The notes beneath the pieces are model-generated. The model ran no database searches and was not told the origin of the DNA. It worked only from the letters and a program-made list of their open reading frames with translations. Shown piece after piece: positions 23,802-32,384 of a DNA stretch of 64,000 nucleotides; positions within the stretch are counted from its first letter, which is position 1, and each line of letters begins with the position of its first letter. This stretch comes from Euglena gracilis (Eukaryota > Euglenida > Euglenophyceae > Euglenales), in assembly GCA_039621445.1 (NCBI GenBank), contig CP154956.1, forward strand, positions 76,608,192-76,672,191. Reading direction: 5' to 3'. The position numbers and the translations under genes were made by a program.

Positions 23802-25781
23802 GTGCAAAATTTAGGGAATCTGCCATCATTACCCGCTTTTGCATTGCCTTTGCCTCCAGCTCAACCAGTTTCTTCAACACCAGCCCAAGAGCCGGTGGCA
23901 CTTTTGCAGTTTTCCCAACCATCCCAGGTAGATGGGCTGGCGAAGGAAACGGGAAGTGCCTCGGCAGGGCAGGGGGGTGATAACCCCAGCCCAGTTTTCT
24001 TTGAAAAGCAAGCACAGGTCAATGTGCTGGGCTTAAAAAATAACAATAACTGGGACCGCAACGAACGGGTCAGAGCAGAAGTCGAGGGGGCAGAGGAAAA
24101 CCCGAAGGACCAGCCCAGCTCTACTTCTGCTCGACGACCCCGAACTCCAGCTTCATCACCAGGCAGTGATGAAGTTCAGCAAAAGCGGCTGCACCGTGAG
24201 GTTGATCACGGTCAGCCAGCTGCTGCAGCCTCCCAGCCTCCTCATATTTTCATCGAGGGGGGTGAGGAGGAGGTCCAACCCCCAGCCTATGAAAGTTCTG
24301 AAGCCACCCCCAGGGGGGGTTCACAAAATCAGGGATTTGAAGACCCCTGGGGGCAATTTTTACAAAGTAACAGAGACCTCCAGTGGGCTGTGCAGCACCT
24401 GACTTTTCGGGTTTTGGCTTTGGAAAAAGCCAACGAAGAGTGGGTTCTGCAGCAGCAGCAGCAACAACCCCCCGCAGTCGACATCCACCTGATGGAGCAC
24501 ATGGCTGCACGAATCGAAGAAACGGCCAGGGCTGACTGCCTCCATATTTTTGAACTTTTTGAGAAAAAATGTGAGGCCCAGGTGCAAATTTCTGTGCAAA
24601 AAATTGACGCACAGGCACTTGAACTTTTTGTCGGCCAGGAAAAAAGTTTTGAGGAAAAACTGGCCCAGCAGTTTTCTTCGAGCCGTGATCAGTTTTTGGC
24701 CCTGAGGCAGGAATTTTTACGAATTTTGGACAGCCTGCCGCAGGAAATTTTGAAACAAGTGCAAAATCAGGTGGCTGCCTTACCAATTAAGGATCTCGTG
24801 CTTGAAAATTTTCAGCGGTTTGCTGAGAATTTTAAAGCTGCCCAGCCAGCTCAGGGGGGGGAGGCAGAAACTCTCCAGGAGCTGGCCGTTGTCGCTGCCA
24901 AAATCGTTGAAGTTCAGGCTGACCTGGTATCGCTGCGTAGTACGGTCCAGGGCCAGGCTCAGCAGCTCCAGCAGTTCGCTGATTATGTTCGCCAGCTGGG
25001 TGAGCAAAACTCAGCGATGAATACAGCCCTCCATGGTTTTGGTGGGGGTATTCAAAAACTGCACCAGAATATTTCAGATGAAGTAGGGAAACGACACTCA
25101 GAAATACAAAAACTGCTGGCGGATTGTCAGCAGAATTTTCAGGGTGTTTATCAGCAGATTTTTTCCCAGGAGAAAAAATTTGGTGGGCTGGTGGAGGAAT
25201 TAAGGCAGGGACTTGCAAAAGTTGGGGGGAACACTTTCCAGTTACAGAAAGTGCTGCAGGATTTACAAAAAAATGGACCCGTACACCCAACTGCAGAACC
25301 GAGAGGAGTTTTGCAGAAAATTTCTGACATGTGGTGGCTGCGGCAGGGCAGCCAGCAGCCCCTACACCCAGTGGAGCTGCCACAGCCTGGGCAGCAGCTG
25401 GCCCAGCAGCCCGTCATCCAGCTGGCCCAGCAGCCTGGCCAGCCAGCAGGCCAGCCGCAGCCTGCTCACGGGCTGCCAATGGGGCTAAGCCTGCCGTCGG
25501 CTGGACAGCAGCAGCCCCTGGGGCAGCCTCAGTCCAACTCACTGGCCAGCACGGTGCCCAGTGCTGACCCAGCTTTTTCAGATCAGATTATTTCTCAAAA
25601 TAAATCTGCAGTTTCAAACATTTCCCCTCCCTTAGTTTTTGAGGGGGGATTTGTTTTGGTTTTGTTTTTGGAGTTTATGTTTCTGCAGCCCCTGCTTTCT
25701 CGATTAGGCCTATCGGGACAGGGGGGGCTGCAGCCAACCCAGGTAACGGGTTGGGTTTTCCTTTTATCGGTGACCCAGTAG
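23802..25781 (+). CDS. Element 1 Gag, coiled-coil/Gln-rich segment
   Basis: The frame is open for about 660 codons but has no good ATG, so it must join the preceding frame near 23800. The N-terminal third is Pro/Ser/Gln-rich with acidic patches. The middle (about residues 195-500) has long amphipathic helices with many Gln, Leu, Glu and Lys, predicted coiled coil. The last part is a Pro-Gln-Ala linker around residue 520-590. It precedes the capsid-like core, which lies in another frame overlapping at 25751. No enzymatic motif. Confidence 0.6.
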   Translation: MQNLGNLPSLPAFALPLPPAQPVSSTPAQEPVALLQFSQPSQVDGLAKETGSASAGQGGDNPSPVFFEKQAQVNVLGLKNNNNWDRNERVRAEVEGAEENPKDQPSSTSARRPRTPASSPGSDEVQQKRLHREVDHGQPAAAASQPPHIFIEGGEEEVQPPAYESSEATPRGGSQNQGFEDPWGQFLQSNRDLQWAVQHLTFRVLALEKANEEWVLQQQQQQPPAVDIHLMEHMAARIEETARADCLHIFELFEKKCEAQVQISVQKIDAQALELFVGQEKSFEEKLAQQFSSSRDQFLALRQEFLRILDSLPQEILKQVQNQVAALPIKDLVLENFQRFAENFKAAQPAQGGEAETLQELAVVAAKIVEVQADLVSLRSTVQGQAQQLQQFADYVRQLGEQNSAMNTALHGFGGGIQKLHQNISDEVGKRHSEIQKLLADCQQNFQGVYQQIFSQEKKFGGLVEELRQGLAKVGGNTFQLQKVLQDLQKNGPVHPTAEPRGVLQKISDMWWLRQGSQQPLHPVELPQPGQQLAQQPVIQLAQQPGQPAGQPQPAHGLPMGLSLPSAGQQQPLGQPQSNSLASTVPSADPAFSDQIISQNKSAVSNISPPLVFEGGFVLVLFLEFMFLQPLLSRLGLSGQGGLQPTQVTGWVFLLSVTQ

Positions 25782-26968
25782 CTTTTGAAATTTTGCAGGG
25801 AGGTGCTAAGCCCTATTTTGATGAATCGGGCAGCATTTCCTGGCAAGATTTTGAAGTAGATTGGAATCTTTACTGGGATAGGTTGACATCAGGGAAACCG
25901 TATTCTGATTTGCAAAAGCTGCAGGTTTTTGAGGCATGTTTAGGACCCAGATTAAGGGAGGAAATCAGGCTCTATCGGTTGAATGGAGCTAAATTAAGTT
26001 ACCCCACCATATTAGCCCAATTCCAGAACCGTTATGCCTCGAGTAAGGGGCTGACGGCTCGGAAAATATGGCAGGAGGTAACCATGGTTAATGAAGGAAA
26101 AATTACCCGGGCTGATCTGCAAGAATTTTGGATTAAATTTTGCAGTGCCTGGCACCATGTTAAGGATGCCACAGCCGGGGAGGCTCGGAGATTATTTTTG
26201 GAAAGAATTCCTCCTTTTTTAAGCAAGTTTTGCATAGAAGAGGAGGATAACCGAGCCCGTAAACAACCCATTGTCAGGCTCACAGGGATACCAAATCCCA
26301 CGGTGGATGGGATTAAAAGGAGTGTGAGCCAGATCACTGGGGGGATTGATCCACGGAAAGTGGTTATCAAAAACCCTGGTGCCATTTGCCTTATTTATTT
26401 CAGTTCTTCGGAGGAGGCACTGAAATTAACAGCCGTAAATGGAAGGAAATTGCAGGGAATGGAAAATTTCCTCAACGCCGAATTGGTGGAACAACTAATG
26501 ACCGTTGAGGAAATGTTTGCTTTTGCCGAGGGCAGGTTGGCTCTTCGGGAGAAGCAGGATTTGGCTTTGAATCAGCACCATTTTCCCAGATTATTCAGCA
26601 AATCGACAACAAAAGGCTCGGGGAAAATACAGGTGTTGGAAAAAGGCCAGACCCCCCCGGTGTCCCCAACATCCGTTTCAGCACCAGCGGCCGGGGGGCA
26701 GGGTCACACCTCAAAATCTGCCCCACAGCCAGCTCCAAAGGGAGATAAGGGGCCAGCCCAGCCAGCCCAGCGGGGCAGGTCCCCTTCTTCGTCTTCGCGG
26801 CCAGGTGCAGCTTCATGGTCGCGAACCCAAAGTCCAGCACCCCCAGCCCGGCAAGGCAAGGGGGGCAGACCTGGACCCCGCAGGCATCGGGTCGGGGCAG
26901 GTCGCCATACCCATGCTTCAACTGTGGGGAGGGTGGACATTATTTTTATGAGTGTGATAAACCGCTGA
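25751..26968 (+). CDS. Element 1 Gag core plus RRM-like segment
   Basis: Residues about 20-160 resemble the helical capsid-like core of Ty3/gypsy Gag (WQDFEVDWNLYWDRL, then LREEIRLYRL). Residues about 165-260 have an RRM-like pattern: a strand 'PIVRLTGIP', a helix, a strand 'GAICLIYFSS' and another helix. The same layout appears in element 2 Gag. A Pro/Ser-rich basic tail follows. The frame overlaps the next one (from 26815), which carries the zinc knuckle, so a frameshift near 26815-26900 is needed for one protein. RRM assignment is by pattern only. Confidence 0.65.
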   Translation: MGFPFIGDPVAFEILQGGAKPYFDESGSISWQDFEVDWNLYWDRLTSGKPYSDLQKLQVFEACLGPRLREEIRLYRLNGAKLSYPTILAQFQNRYASSKGLTARKIWQEVTMVNEGKITRADLQEFWIKFCSAWHHVKDATAGEARRLFLERIPPFLSKFCIEEEDNRARKQPIVRLTGIPNPTVDGIKRSVSQITGGIDPRKVVIKNPGAICLIYFSSSEEALKLTAVNGRKLQGMENFLNAELVEQLMTVEEMFAFAEGRLALREKQDLALNQHHFPRLFSKSTTKGSGKIQVLEKGQTPPVSPTSVSAPAAGGQGHTSKSAPQPAPKGDKGPAQPAQRGRSPSSSSRPGAASWSRTQSPAPPARQGKGGRPGPRRHRVGAGRHTHASTVGRVDIIFMSVINR

Positions 26969-27135
26969 GTGAGGCCCTTGCTAAATCTAAGGAATTTTGG
27001 CAAAATAATGGAAAAGGCAAGGGGCAGCCCAAGGGTAAAGGGCAGCCAGCCACTCAGCGAAATTCCTCAGGCAAGGGGGGTGCATGGTCAAAGGGGGGTG
27101 GGCCCACCTCCTCTTTTTCCCCTGGGGCCCAATAG
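26815..27135 (+). CDS. Element 1 Gag nucleocapsid part (CCHC zinc knuckle)
   Basis: CFNCGEGGHYFYEC (about 26914-26955) is a C-X2-C-X4-H-X4-C knuckle that binds genomic RNA in retroelement nucleocapsids. A Gly/Lys tail (GKGKGQPKGKGQ) follows. The frame stops at TAG 27133-27135. Pol1 continues in the same frame after another in-frame TGA at 27238, suggesting that gag and pol are separated by stops rather than by frame. Confidence 0.8.
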   Translation: MVANPKSSTPSPARQGGQTWTPQASGRGRSPYPCFNCGEGGHYFYECDKPLSEALAKSKEFWQNNGKGKGQPKGKGQPATQRNSSGKGGAWSKGGGPTSSFSPGAQ

Positions 27136-27249
27136 GGGGTCCAGGGGCAGTTTGATAAGGGGGGGGCTGCCCATGGCCGTGTCTCTCCCCCCTGTGAGGA
27201 AAACGGTGTAAATATTTCTGATTCAAAAAGCTGGGCTTGACAGGATTTT

Positions 27250-29154
27250 ATGGCTGATTCAGGGTGTGGTGAAAAACATTCTTTGGATCAGCCCCCCAGA
27301 TTTTTGAATCGGACGCGATACTCCTGGAGGGAAGGGAAATGTTCAAGGGTTCCCATTTTGCATACAAACCTGCCACAGCCCAACCCCCCACCATCAGCCC
27401 AGCGACCTCAGGCATTAGACTTATTCGCTGGCACGGGTTCAGTAGGGAGGCGGTTGGCAGAACGGGGGTATGAAGTTTTGTCAATTGAAAATGCTCCTTG
27501 GACGGACTTCCACCCCCACACAGACATTTTGACCTGGGACTACAGGCGATACCCGGTTGGACTTTTTGAGGTTATTGCCGCTAGTCCCCCCTGTAATATT
27601 TATTCCACGGCTTATAACCCCAGGCCAAGGGATTTCTCCCAGGCGGATGCCCTGGTGGAGAAAGCCCTGGAAATTATAAATTATTTTCAGCCAAAGTTGT
27701 GGTGGTTGGAGAACCCCCGCACTGGTCTTTTGCGAAATAGGGAGGTGGTGAAAAACCTGCCCTATATCGACATTGATTATTGTCAGTTTTCAGATTGGGG
27801 TTATAAAAAGCCCACACGTTTATGGTGCTGCCCTGCCATTTCACAATTACGGTCGGTGTTGTGTGATGGCGAATCGTGTCCTAACCTGGTGATGGGGGAC
27901 AATGGGCAGCTCCGGCACCGTGAATTGTTGGGGGGCAGAAAAATGAAGTTTACCCCCCGACAAAAAGGAAGAATACCCCCCCTGGTGATTGATTATCTCC
28001 TAAGTGCTGGGGATATTCTGGGGGGGCAGCCCAAAGAAATTTCCCAGAATTCCCAGGATTTTGAGGAATGGGAAATTCCAGACCGTTGTTGTCATTTGGC
28101 CAACACCTTGAAGGTTAATCAGGTGTTGCCCATTGAAAACGAGCTGCAACTTTTGATGCTATCACAGACGTATCTCCCTAACGGAGATACCAAGCAGCTC
28201 AAAGTTTTGGTGGACACGGGAGCCCAGGTGAACCTGGTCAAAAGGTCCATCGTTCCAAAACATTTGGCCAGGTCACCACGAATGCCTATTCGGCTGGTGG
28301 CTGCCAATGGCCAATGTGTTTTGGGGGGCGACCAGTGTATTAAGTTGGAGTTGGGTTTTCAACGCAGGGGTACGGGGCAGGGGGGCACCCAGGCCTTGTA
28401 CCTCGAAGGGGAATTCTACCTCGCGGATATTGAGGTAGATGCTATATTATCATTTCCATGGTTAGCCGAACATGGTTTGGGTGTGTTCCCACACCATAAG
28501 GCTTTGGTTTTTGACAATCCTAATCTGACTTTCTTGTACGGGTGGGATACAAGAAATCAGAAACGGAAATCCCATAAGGGGAAGAAAAAACACAATTCAC
28601 AAAAAAGAATTGGGGTTGTGGTTTCTGACTTCGGAGAATCCCCTGAAAACGCACCAACCACGGAGTCCCTTGAAAATGAAAAAGTGTGGTTGGACCTGCA
28701 AAAAATGAATTTGCACCTACCCTTGCAAGGCTTTGATATGCAACCAAAATTCCTTGGCAAGAAGGAATTGCATACCATAGCCAAGCATCTCACCGAATCG
28801 CCAGCCGAGGACAAGGCAGTGAATGCCATAATCCAGGCTCGCGACTCGGGTGAGAAGGAGGACCCCAGGGTGGTAGCATTTCGGGATAAAATTTTTCAGG
28901 ATTATGAAGGGGAGGTGTTGGGTACGGAGGTACCCCCTGACCCTCCCGTACGGGGACCTTATGGTTACGCCCAGATTCCTCTGAAGGAGGGGGCTGTACC
29001 CACAAGGCAAAAACCCTTTGTCTTACATGGTGAAAGATTTGAAGCTCACAAAAAGGTCACACAGGAATGGTGGGACCGGAAATTTGTTGAGCGTTTACCC
29101 AAGGGAACAGTTTCGGAATGGCTGTCCGTAACATTTGTAGTGCCGGAGTGGTAG
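27250..29154 (+). CDS. Element 1 Pol: cytosine-5 methyltransferase, protease, start of RT
   Basis: From the ATG at 27250. Residues about 54-250 form a DNA cytosine-5 methyltransferase. Motif I is 'LDLFAGTGSVGRRL' (residues 56-69, cofactor binding). Motif IV is 'ASPPCNIYS' with catalytic Cys115. Motif VI is 'WWLENPRTG' with Glu155 (ENP instead of the usual ENV, as in phage-type enzymes). A motif VIII-like 'GYKKPTRLW' has Arg190, and a C-terminal 'GRIPPLVIDYLL' resembles motif X. Residues about 315-420 are a retropepsin with 'VLVDTGAQVNLV' (Asp322). The frame ends at the first RT motif ('SEWLSVTFVVPEW'), and RT continues in another frame. It would modify cytosines in DNA, perhaps the element's own cDNA; activity is inferred from motifs only. 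Confidence 0.88.
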   Translation: MADSGCGEKHSLDQPPRFLNRTRYSWREGKCSRVPILHTNLPQPNPPPSAQRPQALDLFAGTGSVGRRLAERGYEVLSIENAPWTDFHPHTDILTWDYRRYPVGLFEVIAASPPCNIYSTAYNPRPRDFSQADALVEKALEIINYFQPKLWWLENPRTGLLRNREVVKNLPYIDIDYCQFSDWGYKKPTRLWCCPAISQLRSVLCDGESCPNLVMGDNGQLRHRELLGGRKMKFTPRQKGRIPPLVIDYLLSAGDILGGQPKEISQNSQDFEEWEIPDRCCHLANTLKVNQVLPIENELQLLMLSQTYLPNGDTKQLKVLVDTGAQVNLVKRSIVPKHLARSPRMPIRLVAANGQCVLGGDQCIKLELGFQRRGTGQGGTQALYLEGEFYLADIEVDAILSFPWLAEHGLGVFPHHKALVFDNPNLTFLYGWDTRNQKRKSHKGKKKHNSQKRIGVVVSDFGESPENAPTTESLENEKVWLDLQKMNLHLPLQGFDMQPKFLGKKELHTIAKHLTESPAEDKAVNAIIQARDSGEKEDPRVVAFRDKIFQDYEGEVLGTEVPPDPPVRGPYGYAQIPLKEGAVPTRQKPFVLHGERFEAHKKVTQEWWDRKFVERLPKGTVSEWLSVTFVVPEW

Positions 29155-31133
29155 ACATGCGGGGGCCTAACAGTCAAACTAGGCGTGTGTCCTACCCCCT
29201 TCCCGTAATTGAAGACCTCCTGGTAAAACAAGGTGGAAACATGATGTTTTCCATCTTGGATTTACGGCAGGCTTTCCACCAACAGCCGTTGGACCCGGAA
29301 GGCCGGCCCATCACATGTTGTAGTACCCCCCTCGGTCTTTTTCAGTGGAGGGTTAATGTGATGGGTCTAACAAACGCAAGCCAGCAGTTTCAACAAATGA
29401 TGGAGGATCGCCTCTTCCCGGTGGGGGACGTGGCTGATCCTTACATTGACGACGTTTTGATTGGAACTCGAGTGGGTCCTGGTGAGGATTTACTCGCAGC
29501 ACATGATAAGGATTTGCGAAGAGTCCTTGAAGTTTTACGAAAAGACAGATTTGTAGCCGACAAAAGAAAATGCCGTCTTTTCGTAAAAGAAGTTGAGTTT
29601 TGTGGCCATGTTCTGGGTGGTGGGGTGAGAAAACCATCCCCTGGAAAGCTTATGGCCATTGAAAAATGGGAGCTACCCCAAACAATCACGGGTCTACGTG
29701 CTTTTCTGGGGTTCACAAATTATTACAGCTCCTATGTGAAGGATTATGCCCACATTGTCGCTTGCCTTCAGGATAAGCTCAAAGTTTCTCGAGTGGACGG
29801 CAAGAAGGGTTCCAAGAAAAGAATTTCTTGGGAACCATCCGACATTGAGGCATTTGAAAAAATTAAATCACTGTTGTGCAGTGAATTAATTTTACAACAC
29901 GTTAAGCCAGACAAACCATTTGTTTTAAGAGTGGATGCCAGCCAGTATGCGGTTGGTGCCACCCTTGAACAATTGGTTGGGGAGGACAGGGCTCCTACTC
30001 CTGAAGACGTACGGGCCAAGCGTACCGTGCCTGTCGCCTTCATGAGTAGGAAGCTAACGGGCAGCCAAAGAAACTGGGTACCTAGGGAACAGGAGACTTA
30101 TGCCATAATCCTAGCCTTACAAAAGTGGGAATCATGGATTGGGCTGCAGCCCGTCCTGGTTCTCACGGACCACAAGGCTCTAGAATCTTGGGCTAGAGAG
30201 GTTCTAGACACGCCAAGTGGTCCCATTGGGAGAAGGGCTAGGTGGCATCAGATTTTATCAAAATTTGATTTATCGGTTGGGTATATCCCGGGGCGGGAGA
30301 ATACCATAGCCGACTTGTTGTCAAGATGGGCTTACCCGGCCTCCCAAGCCTTGAAGGACATTTCAAGGCATGGGTCAGCCCTTGACACCGAGGAAATGAG
30401 GGAAATCATTCAAACCGAAAAAATGGAGGAAGCCGAATGTATGTGGCTACGGTTAGTGGACCAACCAACCACAGCCAACACATACATTCGTGGAGTCACC
30501 ACACGGGGTGGTGCTACCACGGGGTCCGGGGACGCGGGTGGACGGTGCACACGACCGGGGGATAGGAAGTCAGAACCACTTGGAGGAACAAAACCCCAGG
30601 GTTTGGGTTCAACCTCCACCCCCAAGGGAGAAAAAGGAAAACATGTTTCATTCTCAACTCGGGTTGACGAGTTTGGGAATGAGACAAGTCTTGTGGAGGA
30701 GGTCCAAGAGCCAAGGGGGGAGCATTTTCCATTGACACCCACTTCTATACCAGTTTCGCCAACGACGCCAACCCCTGAACCTGCTGCTGCGGCTACCACT
30801 GAGGTACCTGGGGCAGACCGAGAATCACCTGTGTTGTGTTCAGGTGGTTTGAGTGGTGAGGGGGGGGAAGCCACTTCTACAACCGATTCCTCACCCATCC
30901 CCCGTGGTTCTGTGTGGGATTTATCGTGGAAGGAGGAATATTTAAAATATCCCCGCTGGTCACCACTTTTTCAGGCTACCCAGGATTCAAAGGTGCCGTG
31001 GCGTGAAAATGTAAAGGTTTTTGGTGACAAAATGTTTTTCGGGGAGAGGCTTTGTGTGCCCAAATCTCTCCAAGAAAAACTCATTCGGGATCACCACTCA
31101 TACCAAGGGCATGTGGGATTCCCAAGGCTGTGA
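29118..31133 (+). CDS. Element 1 Pol: reverse transcriptase and RNase H
   Basis: RT motifs are present: 'VDMRGPNSQTRRVSYPLP' at the start, 'LDLRQAFHQ', 'GLFQWRVNVMGLTNA' and the catalytic 'YIDDVLIG' (residues 109-116). RNase H of the gypsy type follows, with 'LRVDASQYAVG' (Asp273), 'EQETYAI', 'LTDHKALESW' (Asp351) and 'ENTIADLLSRW' (Asp399). A Thr/Pro/Gly-rich linker of about 170 residues precedes the integrase zinc-binding start (HHSYQGH). The frame is +1/-1 relative to the preceding one, with a few residues missing at the junction, and ends in an in-frame TGA (31131) inside the integrase zinc domain. Confidence 0.9.
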   Translation: MAVRNICSAGVVDMRGPNSQTRRVSYPLPVIEDLLVKQGGNMMFSILDLRQAFHQQPLDPEGRPITCCSTPLGLFQWRVNVMGLTNASQQFQQMMEDRLFPVGDVADPYIDDVLIGTRVGPGEDLLAAHDKDLRRVLEVLRKDRFVADKRKCRLFVKEVEFCGHVLGGGVRKPSPGKLMAIEKWELPQTITGLRAFLGFTNYYSSYVKDYAHIVACLQDKLKVSRVDGKKGSKKRISWEPSDIEAFEKIKSLLCSELILQHVKPDKPFVLRVDASQYAVGATLEQLVGEDRAPTPEDVRAKRTVPVAFMSRKLTGSQRNWVPREQETYAIILALQKWESWIGLQPVLVLTDHKALESWAREVLDTPSGPIGRRARWHQILSKFDLSVGYIPGRENTIADLLSRWAYPASQALKDISRHGSALDTEEMREIIQTEKMEEAECMWLRLVDQPTTANTYIRGVTTRGGATTGSGDAGGRCTRPGDRKSEPLGGTKPQGLGSTSTPKGEKGKHVSFSTRVDEFGNETSLVEEVQEPRGEHFPLTPTSIPVSPTTPTPEPAAAATTEVPGADRESPVLCSGGLSGEGGEATSTTDSSPIPRGSVWDLSWKEEYLKYPRWSPLFQATQDSKVPWRENVKVFGDKMFFGERLCVPKSLQEKLIRDHHSYQGHVGFPRL

Positions 31134-31139
31134 GAATGC

Positions 31140-32384
31140 ATGTCCCTTAGGTATGATTGGGCTGATTCCTCACTCGCTCGAGATTTTGCTAAAGGAGTCA
31201 TGGGCCTTTGTGGGACTTGCCAAGCGTGCCGAAGGCCGGCGAGTCTTAAGGGTTTAGTGGAATCTACACCCATACCCCCAGCCGTAATGTATTCGGTGGC
31301 CCTTGACATGTTTAGCATGCCTCTCGTGGAGTGGGAAGGCAATTCTTACGACTCCATGCTTGTGTGTGTGGATCGTCACTCCGGTTGGATAGTGGCGATC
31401 CCCCACCTAGCAAAAGGATTTACGGGAGCCAAGGCAGCCAAGCAAATGCTGTTGCATGCTTGGCGACCTTTTGGCGTCCCTTCCATTATTACTTCCGATC
31501 TGGGCTCACATTTTGTCGCCGGTTGGTGGCAGACAATGTGTGCCTTGATGGGAATTAGGCAAGCCTATTCCCAGGCCTACCATCACCAGGCGAATGGTAG
31601 GGCGGAGAGGGCTGGCCAACAAATAATGGAACGGCTTAAGAAAATTCAGGTCGAGGACAAATTGAATTGGGTTGAAGCCCTCCCCCAAGCACTAGACCGT
31701 ATCCATGATACGCCGGGGGAGAGTGGCCTAAGCCCATTTCAAATCTTGTTCGGTCGACACCGTTCATTGGGTGGTTTACCTTATGAACCGTTAAGGGATT
31801 GTGAAGATGCTAGATCTTTTTTGTCTTTGCAAAGAGAAATTGATTTGGTTGTGGCTGGCAAAATGAACAATTTGCATGCCAAGCAATGTGCTCGGGCCAA
31901 CCGTGGTTTAGACGGTTGGGAGCCATTGGAGGTGGGGAATCTGGTGTGGTACCTGAGACCCCCCGATAGTGGCACAAAATTGGATTCCCGTTGGTTGGGC
32001 CCTTGCAAGGTTACCGCAAGGGAGGGAATTCATTCCTACCTAATTGAGGTCAAACCGGGCCATATTATGAAGGCCCATCGGAAGGCTTTGAAGGTATATG
32101 TGGAGGACCCCACATCCGATAAGCCTATCCCCCTGTTTTTCCACCGGCGGACGGTACCTGAGGCGGAAGGTGCCCCAGATACCTGGTTAGTGGATAAAAT
32201 CCTAAACCACAAGTTCGTTAAGGGAAAAATGTTTTTCTTAACGAAGTGGCAAGGGTTTGAGGAGGCGAATTGGGAACCGGTGGAACATTTTTTCCAGGAG
32301 TACAATAGCGACGTAATAGCGTATTGCCTGGGAAAAGGGTTGCCGTTAGATGTCTCTAAGGATTTAAAGGCAACGGCAACCTGA
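31140..32384 (+). CDS. Element 1 Pol: integrase with chromodomain
   Basis: Same frame as the RT segment, after one TGA. The Cys pair of the HHCC domain (LCGTCQAC), then the D,D-35-E core: Asp56 in 'VALDMFSMP', Asp120 in 'ITSDLGSHF', Glu156 in 'NGRAERAGQ'. A GPF-like module (VWYLRPPD...WLGPCKV) lies at about 268-291, and a chromodomain (WLVDKILNH...FFLTKWQGF...NWEP) at about 349-398. The chromodomain would guide integration toward modified histones. Element 2 reads through this site with 'DRLVEEAER', so the TGA here is probably a point mutation or an error. Confidence 0.9.
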   Translation: MSLRYDWADSSLARDFAKGVMGLCGTCQACRRPASLKGLVESTPIPPAVMYSVALDMFSMPLVEWEGNSYDSMLVCVDRHSGWIVAIPHLAKGFTGAKAAKQMLLHAWRPFGVPSIITSDLGSHFVAGWWQTMCALMGIRQAYSQAYHHQANGRAERAGQQIMERLKKIQVEDKLNWVEALPQALDRIHDTPGESGLSPFQILFGRHRSLGGLPYEPLRDCEDARSFLSLQREIDLVVAGKMNNLHAKQCARANRGLDGWEPLEVGNLVWYLRPPDSGTKLDSRWLGPCKVTAREGIHSYLIEVKPGHIMKAHRKALKVYVEDPTSDKPIPLFFHRRTVPEAEGAPDTWLVDKILNHKFVKGKMFFLTKWQGFEEANWEPVEHFFQEYNSDVIAYCLGKGLPLDVSKDLKATAT

